Shown here piece after piece: positions 16,269-23,297 of a DNA stretch of 64,000 nucleotides. The DNA comes from SIG480 sp045546975 (lineage in GTDB: Bacteria; Bacillota; Clostridia; Oscillospirales; JAAYXM01). Both the position numbers and the translations under genes were made by a program. Every line of letters starts with the position of its first letter. Position 1 is the first letter of the stretch. The notes under the pieces are model-generated. The model was not told the origin of the DNA. It did not search any database and worked only from the letters and a program-made list of their open reading frames with translations. Location: the NCBI GenBank assembly GCA_045546975.1, contig JAZQDV010000006.1, forward strand, positions 62,001-126,000, given 5' to 3'.

Positions 16269-17483
16269 TTACTTACCGTCAACAATAGCCTGAGTCTTTA
16301 TCGGGAGACCGAAGAGGTTGATAAAGCCATTGGCATCTGTCTGATCATAATCGCTTTCACCAAAGGTTGCGATTTCTTCACTGTAAAGTGAGTACGGGCT
16401 CCATACGCCTGCGTTGATCATATTGCCCTTGTAGAGCTTGAGGCGAACTTTACCTGTAACCTTCTCCTGAGTCTTGTCAACAAAAGCAGAGAGTGCTTCG
16501 CGGAGCGGAGTAAACCACTGACCGTTGTAAACGAGCTCAGCAAAAGTGATGGAGAGCTTCTGCTTCTCGTGGAGAGTCATCTTGTCGAGGCAGATTGACT
16601 CGAGAACGCTGTGTGCCTTGTAGAGGATAGTTCCGCCCGGAGTCTCATACACGCCGCGGCACTTCATACCGACAAGACGGTTTTCAACGATGTCAAGGAT
16701 ACCGATGCCGTTCTCACCGCCGAGCTTGTTGAGCTTTAAGATAATGTTCTTTGCGCTCATCTTCTCACCGTCAAGAGCAACGGGAACACCCTTTTCAAAA
16801 TCAATTTCAATATATGTAGGCTTGTCCGGAGCTGCGATGGGGGAAACGCCCATTTCGAGGAAGCCCGGCTTTTCATACATAGGCTCGTTGCCTGTGTCTT
16901 CGAGGTCAAGACCCTCGTGGGAAAGGTGCCAGAGGTTCTTGTCCTTTGAATAGTTTGTTTCGCGGTTAATCTTGAGCGGAACATTATGAGCCTCAGCATA
17001 ATCAATTTCCTCTTCGCGAGACTTTATGTCCCATTCACGCCACGGAGCGATGATAGGCATATTCGGTGCAAAGTGCTTTATAGTAAGCTCAAAGCGAACC
17101 TGGTCGTTACCCTTACCTGTGCAGCCGTGAGCAATAGCGTCAGCGCCTTCCTTGAGAGCAATTTCAACAAGACCCGTGGCGATGCAGGGACGTGCGTGGC
17201 TTGTTCCGAGGAGGTATTCCTCATAGATTGCGCCTGCCTTCATGGTCGGGATGATGTATTCATCAACATATTCATCTGTCTGGTCGAGAACGTAGAGCTT
17301 TGATGCGCCTGTCTTGAGAGCTTTTTCTTCGAGACCGTCAAGCTCGTCAGCCTGTCCTACGTTACCTGCAACAGCGACAACCTCGCAGTTGTTGTAGTTT
17401 TCTTTAAGCCACGGAATGATGATAGAGGTATCAAGTCCGCCAGAGTATGCCAAAACTACTTTCTTAATGTTTTTCTTGTCCAT
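16269..17483 (-). CDS. argG: Argininosuccinate synthase
   Basis: 404 residues, typical of bacterial ArgG. The ATP-binding PP-loop AYSGGLDTS is near the N-terminus, with HGCTGKGNDQVRFE and the substrate-binding segment REWDIKSREEEIDYA further on. It condenses citrulline and aspartate using ATP. AAGGAGG eight bases before the ATG sets the start. A strong promoter lies between two ArgR-like boxes, pointing to repression by arginine. argF and argD are not in the window. Confidence 0.97.
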   Translation of the reverse strand: MDKKNIKKVVLAYSGGLDTSIIIPWLKENYNNCEVVAVAGNVGQADELDGLEEKALKTGASKLYVLDQTDEYVDEYIIPTMKAGAIYEEYLLGTSHARPCIATGLVEIALKEGADAIAHGCTGKGNDQVRFELTIKHFAPNMPIIAPWREWDIKSREEEIDYAEAHNVPLKINRETNYSKDKNLWHLSHEGLDLEDTGNEPMYEKPGFLEMGVSPIAAPDKPTYIEIDFEKGVPVALDGEKMSAKNIILKLNKLGGENGIGILDIVENRLVGMKCRGVYETPGGTILYKAHSVLESICLDKMTLHEKQKLSITFAELVYNGQWFTPLREALSAFVDKTQEKVTGKVRLKLYKGNMINAGVWSPYSLYSEEIATFGESDYDQTDANGFINLFGLPIKTQAIVDGK

Positions 17484-17495
17484 TTATATGTCCTC

Positions 17496-17576
17496 CTTAA
17501 ATATATATTCAACAATACCTGTATATAATACATCAATATACAATATATGTCAACACTTAATTTATAATTATTCAAA
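17496..17576 (-). promoter_or_regulatory. argG promoter flanked by two ARG-box-like sites
   Basis: Minus strand TTGACA (17548-17553), 17 bases, TATTAT (17525-17530). One ARG-box-like site (17559-17576, TGAATAATTATAAA core) lies just upstream of the -35. A second (17496-17513, TGAATATATATTTA core, one base from the TGAAT-W4-ATTCA pattern) overlaps the ribosome binding site region. This fits ArgR/AhrC control (inference). Confidence 0.6.
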
Positions 17577-17590
17577 AAAATAATTAAATT

Positions 17591-17626
17591 GCATAAACCG
17601 GGTGTAATATTTCCCGGTTTATGCAT
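17591..17626 (-). terminator. Probable terminator of the aldolase gene
   Basis: GCATAAACCGGG pairs with CCCGGTTTATGC around a nine-base loop. The minus-strand continuation is T-rich but interrupted. Confidence 0.65.
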
Positions 17627-17633
17627 AATGGCA

Positions 17634-18584
17634 TTATTTTGCCTGCAAAAGATGAACAGCGAAGCCGCCGAAGTCCTGCTTGAGGTATGCAGCGACGCCC
17701 GGCTTTACGGAGTCAGGGTCGATGGCAAAGCCGACCTTTTCAAGGTACGCCATTGCGCGGTCAAGGTTATTTGTCTTGATTGCAATGTGGCCGAGTTTAC
17801 CGCGTCCGCCGTTCTTCTGTGCCTCAATGCCTGTTCCTGCAAAAACGGAACTGTTGCCGTTCTTTACAGGGAAAGCAAATGCGGAGGAGAAGAGGTTTGC
17901 AACTGCGAGAGCCTCTGCTTCAGATTCTGTATTTATACCGATGTGTGCAAGTTCAAAGCCGAGAACCTTCTGAACAGCTTCCTTTGTGAGACGGGTGATT
18001 TCGTCAAACTTACCCTCCTTGATGAGTGAGTCCTTAACCATCCAGCTACCGCCACAAGCGTGAATCTTCGGAAATGCGAGGTAGTCGTTGATGTTCTTTT
18101 CACTGATACCGCCGGTGGGCATAAACTTGACACCGCCGTAAGGAGCGCTCATTGCCTTGATTGCAGCAAGACCGCCACAGGCTTCTGCGGGGAAGAACTT
18201 TACCACCTCAAGACCGAGCTCGAGTGCGGCTTCGATATCTGACGGGTTTGAACAGCCGGGAGTGATCGGGATGTTTTTCTCTACACAGTAGCTCACAACC
18301 TTCGGGTTGAGACCGGGGGATACGATAAATTTTGCGCCTGCAGCGACAGCTTTATCAACCTGCTCTGTTGTGAGGACTGTACCTGCACCGATAAGCATAT
18401 CGGGGTAAGCCTTTGCCATAGTGCGGATAGCTTCTTCTGCACAAGCTGTACGGAAAGTGATTTCCGCAAGAGGCAGGCCTCCGTCGATAAGAGCGCGTCC
18501 GAGCGGGAGCGCATCCTCAATGTTGTCGATTTTAACAACCGGGACAACGCCGTATGCACCGATTTGCTTTAATACTTCGTTCAT
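17634..18584 (-). CDS. KHG/KDPG aldolase fused to a VOC (glyoxalase-like) domain
   Basis: 316 residues. Residues 1-210 are a class I KDPG/KHG aldolase: catalytic E41 in LAEITFRT, Schiff-base K129 in EVVKFFPAEACGG, and phosphate-binding MPTGGIS. Aldolases of this family cleave 2-keto-3-deoxy-6-phosphogluconate or 4-hydroxy-2-oxoglutarate to pyruvate and an aldehyde. Residues about 212-316 form a VOC domain (LAHIGINTE ... LGHIAIKTNNLDRAMAYLEKVGF), which may bind metal. GGAGG sets the ATG at 18584. No edd, kdgK or uronate genes are near, so the pathway is open. I recall similar fusions in gut Clostridia, but the role of the VOC half is unknown. Confidence 0.88.
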   Translation of the reverse strand: MNEVLKQIGAYGVVPVVKIDNIEDALPLGRALIDGGLPLAEITFRTACAEEAIRTMAKAYPDMLIGAGTVLTTEQVDKAVAAGAKFIVSPGLNPKVVSYCVEKNIPITPGCSNPSDIEAALELGLEVVKFFPAEACGGLAAIKAMSAPYGGVKFMPTGGISEKNINDYLAFPKIHACGGSWMVKDSLIKEGKFDEITRLTKEAVQKVLGFELAHIGINTESEAEALAVANLFSSAFAFPVKNGNSSVFAGTGIEAQKNGGRGKLGHIAIKTNNLDRAMAYLEKVGFAIDPDSVKPGVAAYLKQDFGGFAVHLLQAK

Positions 18585-18602
18585 TTGAAATAACCTCCTG
18601 AA

Positions 18603-18628
18603 TTCGACAAAACAAACAAAATGTCGAA
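18603..18628 (-). promoter_or_regulatory. Inverted repeat in the aldolase leader
   Basis: TTCGACA (18603-18609) and TGTCGAA (18622-18628) form a 7-base perfect inverted repeat in the untranslated leader, close to the ribosome binding site. Candidate operator. Confidence 0.4.
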
Positions 18629-18645
18629 AAATTATTCTACAGAAA

Positions 18646-18674
18646 ATAATATCACGATTTCGTTGCGTTTGCAA
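18646..18674 (-). promoter_or_regulatory. Sigma-A promoter of the aldolase gene
   Basis: Minus strand TTGCAA (18669-18674), 17 bases, TATTAT (18646-18651). Confidence 0.65.
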
Positions 18675-18707
18675 GCGGAAGATAGACAACTTTATATGCC
18701 TTAAACA

Positions 18708-18736
18708 TTGAAAGAAACTCTTTTTTGTGTTAAAAT
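18708..18736 (+). promoter_or_regulatory. Sigma-A promoter of the LCP gene
   Basis: TTGAAA (18708-18713), 17 bases, TAAAAT (18731-18736). Confidence 0.65.
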
Positions 18737-18770
18737 AAACAGAGTAAAATGTCAAAGGATATGATTTAAT

Positions 18771-19745
18771 ATGAAAGAAAAAGGAAAAAAGAAGAAAACC
18801 AGAAGAACTGCACAGTGGGTGTTGACAGCGCTTTTGCTTGTTTTCGGTGTGCTTTTTATATTTGTTTCTTCTCTATTTTCGAGTATTGACCGTGGGGACG
18901 GAAGCTTTGATGACACTGATCTTAGTGTCTATAGCGGCCTTTCGGGAGACGTGAAGAATATTGCGGTTTTCGGAGTTGACAGCCGCGAGGGTGACGTTTC
19001 GGGGCGGTCTGATGCAATGATGATTCTTTCTGTTGATATGAAGCATCACAAGGTAAAAGCAGTATCGCTTATGCGCGACAGTCTCGTAAGTATAGAAGGC
19101 TACGGGAAGAGAAAAATCAACAGCGCCTATGCAATAGGTGGAGTGGAACTTGCAATAAAAACAATAAACCAGAATTTTAATATGAATATAACTGACTATG
19201 TCTCGGTTAACTTCACTCAGCTTGCAGGTGTCGTAGATGCTCTTGGCGGAGTTGAGGTTGAAATAACGGAGGCGGAGCGAAGAAACGCAAATAAGTACAT
19301 AAAAGAGATGGCGGAGCTTGAAGGGATTGAGGCTGATCTTATCAAGGAAAGCGGAACAGTCACGCTTCATGGTTATCAGGCTGTTGCATATACAAGAATA
19401 AGATATGTAGGTAATGCAGACTTCCAGAGAACAGAGCGTCAGCGTGAAGTTATGGGCAAACTTATGAATAAGGCGCTTGATACAAGTTTTGTTCGATATC
19501 CTTCTGTTGTAAACAAACTTCTTCCCATGGTTGAGACCTCGCTCTCAAACAGCGAAATTTTAAGAATAGCGTTCAGGATGCTCATATTTGGAAAGCCGAC
19601 CTTTGAACAGGGCAGATTCCCGATTGACGGTACATACACCACAAACGAGAATTACGCAATGGTATACAATATGGAAAAGGCGGCAGATAAGCTTCACTCA
19701 TTTATTTATGAGGATGAGCCGTTTTATGCGATAGAGGAAGAATAA
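18771..19745 (+). CDS. LytR-CpsA-Psr (LCP) family wall-polymer transferase
   Basis: 324 residues. A basic N-terminus (KKKTRRTAQW) and one membrane helix (about 14-38) precede the extracellular LCP domain: NIAVFGVDSREGDVSGRSDAM, here as NIAVFGVDSRE then GRSDAMMILSVD, AVSLMRDSLVSI, KINSAYAIGG and AVAYTRIRYVGNADFQRTER. LCP enzymes move polyprenyl-linked anionic glycopolymers to peptidoglycan. The conserved Arg and Asp residues of the lipid-phosphate pocket are present. AAAGGA precedes the ATG with a rather long spacing of 11. A tagO-like polymer-initiating transferase lies 2.3 kb downstream on the same strand. Confidence 0.92.
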   Translation: MKEKGKKKKTRRTAQWVLTALLLVFGVLFIFVSSLFSSIDRGDGSFDDTDLSVYSGLSGDVKNIAVFGVDSREGDVSGRSDAMMILSVDMKHHKVKAVSLMRDSLVSIEGYGKRKINSAYAIGGVELAIKTINQNFNMNITDYVSVNFTQLAGVVDALGGVEVEITEAERRNANKYIKEMAELEGIEADLIKESGTVTLHGYQAVAYTRIRYVGNADFQRTERQREVMGKLMNKALDTSFVRYPSVVNKLLPMVETSLSNSEILRIAFRMLIFGKPTFEQGRFPIDGTYTTNENYAMVYNMEKAADKLHSFIYEDEPFYAIEEE

Positions 19746-19772
19746 TCACGCATTTTCACAAAGCAAAAAATA

Positions 19773-19801
19773 TTGATATTTATTCGGGTTTATGATAAAC
19801 T
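19773..19801 (+). promoter_or_regulatory. Sigma-A promoter of the aminotransferase-trpS-tagO run
   Basis: TTGATA (19773-19778), 17 bases, TAAACT (19796-19801). Confidence 0.55.
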
Positions 19802-19840
19802 GTATAGTTAGTATATTGAGTTTTTGGAGGCAAAGACGTT

Positions 19841-21025
19841 ATGGAATTTTCAGAAAGAATATCTTCTCTCAAACCTTCGGCAATTCGTGAAATCTTAAAA
19901 ATGCCGAACGACCCTGATTTGATATCGTTTGCGGCAGGCAATCCTGCTCCTGACAGCTTTCCTGTCAACGCGATGAGTAAAATCGCTGCAACCATTTTTG
20001 AATCAAGAGCGGCAATGGCACTTCAGTATGGTGTAAGTGAAGGATATACTCCTCTTCGCGATATCACAAAGAAGCGTATGAGCGAAAAGTATAATATTCT
20101 CGGTGAAAATGACGACCTTATCATAACGAGTGGCGGTCAGCAGGCAATTGAAATGACTGCAAAGATATTCTTGAATGAAGGAGATACTGTTCTTTGTGAG
20201 GACCCGAGCTTTGTAGGTGCGCTCAATGCTTTCCGCTCCTATGGTGTAAATCTTGTCGGTGTTCCTATGGATGATGACGGGATGAACATAGACATTCTTG
20301 AGGAAAAGCTCGAAAGTGAGAAAAACGTAAAAATCATTTACACTATTCCTACTTTCCAGAACCCGATGGGCGTTACGATGTCGCTTCCTCGCCGTAAGCG
20401 TTTGCTCGAGCTTGCGGAAAAATATGACGTTATGATTATCGAGGATAGCCCGTATTTTGAGCTTCGTTTCAGAGGGGAGAATATTCCGACAATAAAAAGC
20501 CTTGATAAGAACGGCAGAGTTATTTTCTCCGGCTCCTATTCAAAAATTCTTGCGCCTGGAATCCGTATAGGCTTTGCGTGTGCAAGTAAAGAGATAATAA
20601 GCAAGCTCACTGTTGCAAAACAAGTTTCTGACGTACATACAAACCTTTTCTTCCAGATGCTTGCTGCGGAATATCTTGATAAGTTTGATGTAGATGCGCA
20701 TATAAAAAAGATATGTGATATGTACCGTGTGAAGGCGGATAAGATGATAGAGTGCATGGAGCGTGAGTTTTCGCCAAAGGTAAAATTCACCCGTCCTGAC
20801 GGTGGTCTTTTCATTCTTTGCACACTTCCTGACGGGCTTGACGGTGCAGAGCTTACCGCCCGCGCAAAAGAAAAAAAGGTAGCGATTGTTCCCGGATGTG
20901 CATTCTCGGCAGATGAGAGCCGTGTATGTCCGACTTTCCGTCTTAATTTCTCGCTTCCGTCACTTGAAAGTATAGAAAAGGGAATTTCGCGACTCGCGCA
21001 AGTTCTCAACGAATATGTTGGTTAG
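19841..21025 (+). CDS. PLP-dependent aminotransferase, class I/II (LysN/MocR-type fold)
   Basis: 394 residues. The fold-type I aminotransferase has TSGGQQAIEMTAKIFLNEGD near the front, the motif YTIPTFQNPMGVTMS, IIEDSPYFELRF, and the PLP lysine in SGSYSKILAPGIRIGFA; the final RLNFS holds the carboxylate-binding arginine. The family includes 2-aminoadipate/branched or aromatic amino-acid aminotransferases and the enzyme half of MocR regulators, but this protein has no HTH domain. Substrate unresolved. TGGAGG precedes the ATG. trpS starts 14 bases after it, so the two are probably co-transcribed. Confidence 0.88.
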   Translation: MEFSERISSLKPSAIREILKMPNDPDLISFAAGNPAPDSFPVNAMSKIAATIFESRAAMALQYGVSEGYTPLRDITKKRMSEKYNILGENDDLIITSGGQQAIEMTAKIFLNEGDTVLCEDPSFVGALNAFRSYGVNLVGVPMDDDGMNIDILEEKLESEKNVKIIYTIPTFQNPMGVTMSLPRRKRLLELAEKYDVMIIEDSPYFELRFRGENIPTIKSLDKNGRVIFSGSYSKILAPGIRIGFACASKEIISKLTVAKQVSDVHTNLFFQMLAAEYLDKFDVDAHIKKICDMYRVKADKMIECMEREFSPKVKFTRPDGGLFILCTLPDGLDGAELTARAKEKKVAIVPGCAFSADESRVCPTFRLNFSLPSLESIEKGISRLAQVLNEYVG

Positions 21026-21039
21026 GAGAAAGGTCTGTT

Positions 21040-22065
21040 ATGGATACAACTGAGAGAAGACAACGCGTATTTTCGGGCATTCAGCCCTCCGGTAATATTA
21101 CAATGGGAAACTATATGGGTGCTATAACGAACTGGGTAAGCATGCAGGATGTTTATGACTGCCTCTTCTGCGTTGTTGACATGCACGCAATCACTGTGCG
21201 TCAGGACCCCAAGAAGCTTCGCGAGCAAACACTTTCACTCCTCGCACTTCTTATCGGCTGCGGTCTTGACCCGGAGAAGAACATAATGTATATCCAGAGC
21301 CATGTTCAGCAGCACGCCGAGCTTTCGTGGATACTCAACTGTTATACAATGTACGGTGAGCTTTCGAGAATGACTCAGTTCAAGGATAAATCCGCAAAGC
21401 ATTCGGACAACATAAATGCAGGTCTTTTTGATTATCCTGTGCTTATGGCTGCTGATATTCTCCTCTATAATGCAGACTATGTGCCGATAGGCGAGGATCA
21501 GAAACAACACCTTGAGCTTACAAGAAATATAGCGGCGCGCTTTAACAATATTCACGGTGATGTATTCAAGATTCCAGAGCCGTACATCCCGAAGGTCGGC
21601 GGAAGAATAATGAGTCTTGCTGAGCCTGAAAAGAAGATGTCAAAATCCGATACAAATGCAAATGCGTATATTCTCTTGCTTGATAAGCCTGAGGATATAA
21701 TGCGCAAGTTCAAGCGTGCGGTTACAGACAGCGAGGCAAAAGTGGAATATCGCGAAGGAAAGCACGGCGTGAATAATCTTATGACGATTTACTCCGTTGC
21801 AACGGGAAAGAGTATTCCTGAGATAGAAAAAGAGTTTGAGGGAAAAGGCTACGGCGATTTCAAGACGGCGGTAGGTGAGGCGGTCGTCGAAATGCTCCGT
21901 CCTATTCGTGAAAGAACAGAAGACCTTTTGAAGAATAAGGATTATCTTGAAGAGGTATATTCAAAGAATGCACTCCGGGCGGCAGCGCTTGCGGAACGAA
22001 ATCTTGTAAAAATACGTAAGAAAGTCGGTTTTGTGCAGAAACCCGTAAACACATTCGAAAGATAG
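21040..22065 (+). CDS. trpS: Tryptophanyl-tRNA synthetase
   Basis: 341 residues, normal for bacterial TrpS. Class I signatures are IQPSGNITMGNYMG (HIGH equivalent) and EKKMSKSDTNAN (KMSKS). It charges tRNA-Trp. AGGAG precedes the ATG. No T-box leader is present: the gene follows the aminotransferase by 14 bases, with no room for one. Confidence 0.97.
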   Translation: MDTTERRQRVFSGIQPSGNITMGNYMGAITNWVSMQDVYDCLFCVVDMHAITVRQDPKKLREQTLSLLALLIGCGLDPEKNIMYIQSHVQQHAELSWILNCYTMYGELSRMTQFKDKSAKHSDNINAGLFDYPVLMAADILLYNADYVPIGEDQKQHLELTRNIAARFNNIHGDVFKIPEPYIPKVGGRIMSLAEPEKKMSKSDTNANAYILLLDKPEDIMRKFKRAVTDSEAKVEYREGKHGVNNLMTIYSVATGKSIPEIEKEFEGKGYGDFKTAVGEAVVEMLRPIRERTEDLLKNKDYLEEVYSKNALRAAALAERNLVKIRKKVGFVQKPVNTFER

Positions 22066-22083
22066 TAGAAAAGAGGAGTCCCG

Positions 22084-23154
22084 ATGGATAAGATAGCTCT
22101 TTTGAAGCTTATTGCAATCGGTGCAATTGCAGGAATTCTTTCCTTTATTCTGACGCCCGTTGCAAAAAAAATAGCAGAGCAGATAGGCGCGATTGATGTT
22201 CCAAAGGATGAAAGAAGAATGCACAAGAAGCCGATTCCGCGTCTGGGAGGTCTTGCGGTATTCTTTGGTTTTTTGGTCGCTGTTGTTCTGTTTGTTCCGA
22301 TTGAAAGGGAGATGCAGGGTATTCTGCTCGGCTCGCTTATAATGGTTATTCTCGGCGTTATAGATGACTCGGTCTCTTTGCCGGCTATGGTAAAGCTTCT
22401 TGTACAGATTGTTGCGGCGCTTGTTGTTGTTTTGCACGGAACAAGGATAGATGTGATGTCAAATCTGAACATCTTTTCTGATCAGACGTACTTGAATCTC
22501 GGTTTCTGGTCGATACCTGTTACCATACTCTGGATTGTTGCGATAACAAACGCAGTAAATCTTATTGACGGTCTCGACGGTTTGTCGGTTGGTGTTTGCA
22601 CGATAGCGTCAATATCCCTGTTTGTAATTGCTGTTATTGTTTCTGAAGTTCGCGTTGCAATGATTATGATAGCGGTGATTGGCGCGTGTCTCGGCTTTTT
22701 ACCGTACAATGTAAACCCTGCCAAGATATTTGTAGGTGACACGGGAGCAACATTTCTCGGCTTTATTCTCGCTGCTATGTCGATACAAGGAATGTTCAAG
22801 ACATACGCAATACTTTCTTTTGCGGCACCGCTGCTTATATTGGGACTTCCGCTGTTTGATACGATGTTTGCGATAATAAGGCGCGTTTCTCACGGTCAGA
22901 GTCCTATGCACGCAGACCGTGGTCATGTCCATCACAGACTTATTGATATGGGTTTTTCGCAGAAACAGACTGTCTTGATTCTGTATCTCGTAAGTATAGC
23001 TCTTGGAGTGACGGCGATTCTTCTCACTACAAGTGGGGCGGAGAGAGCTCTCGTTTTTGTTTTTGCTGTTATAATTCTTGCGCTTGTGGCTCTCAAGCTA
23101 TATTCGAAATTCACAAGAAGAAAGAAAGAAAACGAAGAAACGGATAAAAACTGA
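22084..23154 (+). CDS. tagO: Undecaprenyl-phosphate GlcNAc-1-phosphate transferase (TagO/WecA type)
   Basis: 356 residues with about ten or eleven membrane helices. Polyprenyl-phosphate sugar-1-phosphate transferase motifs are present: KDERRMHKKPIPRLGG, IDDSVSLP, NAVNLIDGLDGL, FVGDTGATFLGF and the WecA/TagO-type loop ADRGHVHHRLIDMG. The histidine-rich loop points to the TagO/WecA branch rather than MraY. It starts lipid-linked wall polymer synthesis at the inner membrane. AGAGGAG precedes the ATG, and trpS is 18 bases upstream. The tail KKENEETDKN is charged and cytoplasmic. The symbol is by family similarity. Confidence 0.88.
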   Translation: MDKIALLKLIAIGAIAGILSFILTPVAKKIAEQIGAIDVPKDERRMHKKPIPRLGGLAVFFGFLVAVVLFVPIEREMQGILLGSLIMVILGVIDDSVSLPAMVKLLVQIVAALVVVLHGTRIDVMSNLNIFSDQTYLNLGFWSIPVTILWIVAITNAVNLIDGLDGLSVGVCTIASISLFVIAVIVSEVRVAMIMIAVIGACLGFLPYNVNPAKIFVGDTGATFLGFILAAMSIQGMFKTYAILSFAAPLLILGLPLFDTMFAIIRRVSHGQSPMHADRGHVHHRLIDMGFSQKQTVLILYLVSIALGVTAILLTTSGAERALVFVFAVIILALVALKLYSKFTRRKKENEETDKN

Positions 23155-23176
23155 AATTTTCGATATTATTACAACT

Positions 23177-23232
23177 CAACATAAATACAAAAAGCAAAGA
23201 TAAAAAGTCTTTGCTTTTTTATATTTATGTTG
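23177..23232 (+). terminator. Long double-armed terminator hairpin
   Basis: An inner stem AAAAAGCAAAGA/TCTTTGCTTTTT (23189-23219) is extended by an outer 11-base stem (23177-23187 with 23222-23232). The outer arms hold an inverted TTATGTTG motif, and the 3' arm runs straight into the next gene's -10 box. Confidence 0.75.
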
Positions 23233-23243
23233 TATAATATAGA
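23225..23243 (+). promoter_or_regulatory. Promoter/operator block of the AraC-type gene, shared with the permease operon
   Basis: TTATGTTGTATAATATAGA occurs here and again, identically, at 25758-25776. It contains a TATAAT (23233-23238). TTGCTT at 23211-23216 could serve as a -35 box with a 16-base spacer. Confidence 0.55.
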
Positions 23244-23297
23244 TATTGTTTTTATAACAAATCGAAAAATATGAGTATATATTATGGGGTGAGGCAG

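Noticed and set aside
21026..21040. T-box leader before trpS
   Set aside because: Only 14 bases separate trpS from the preceding gene; no specifier stem or T-box sequence.
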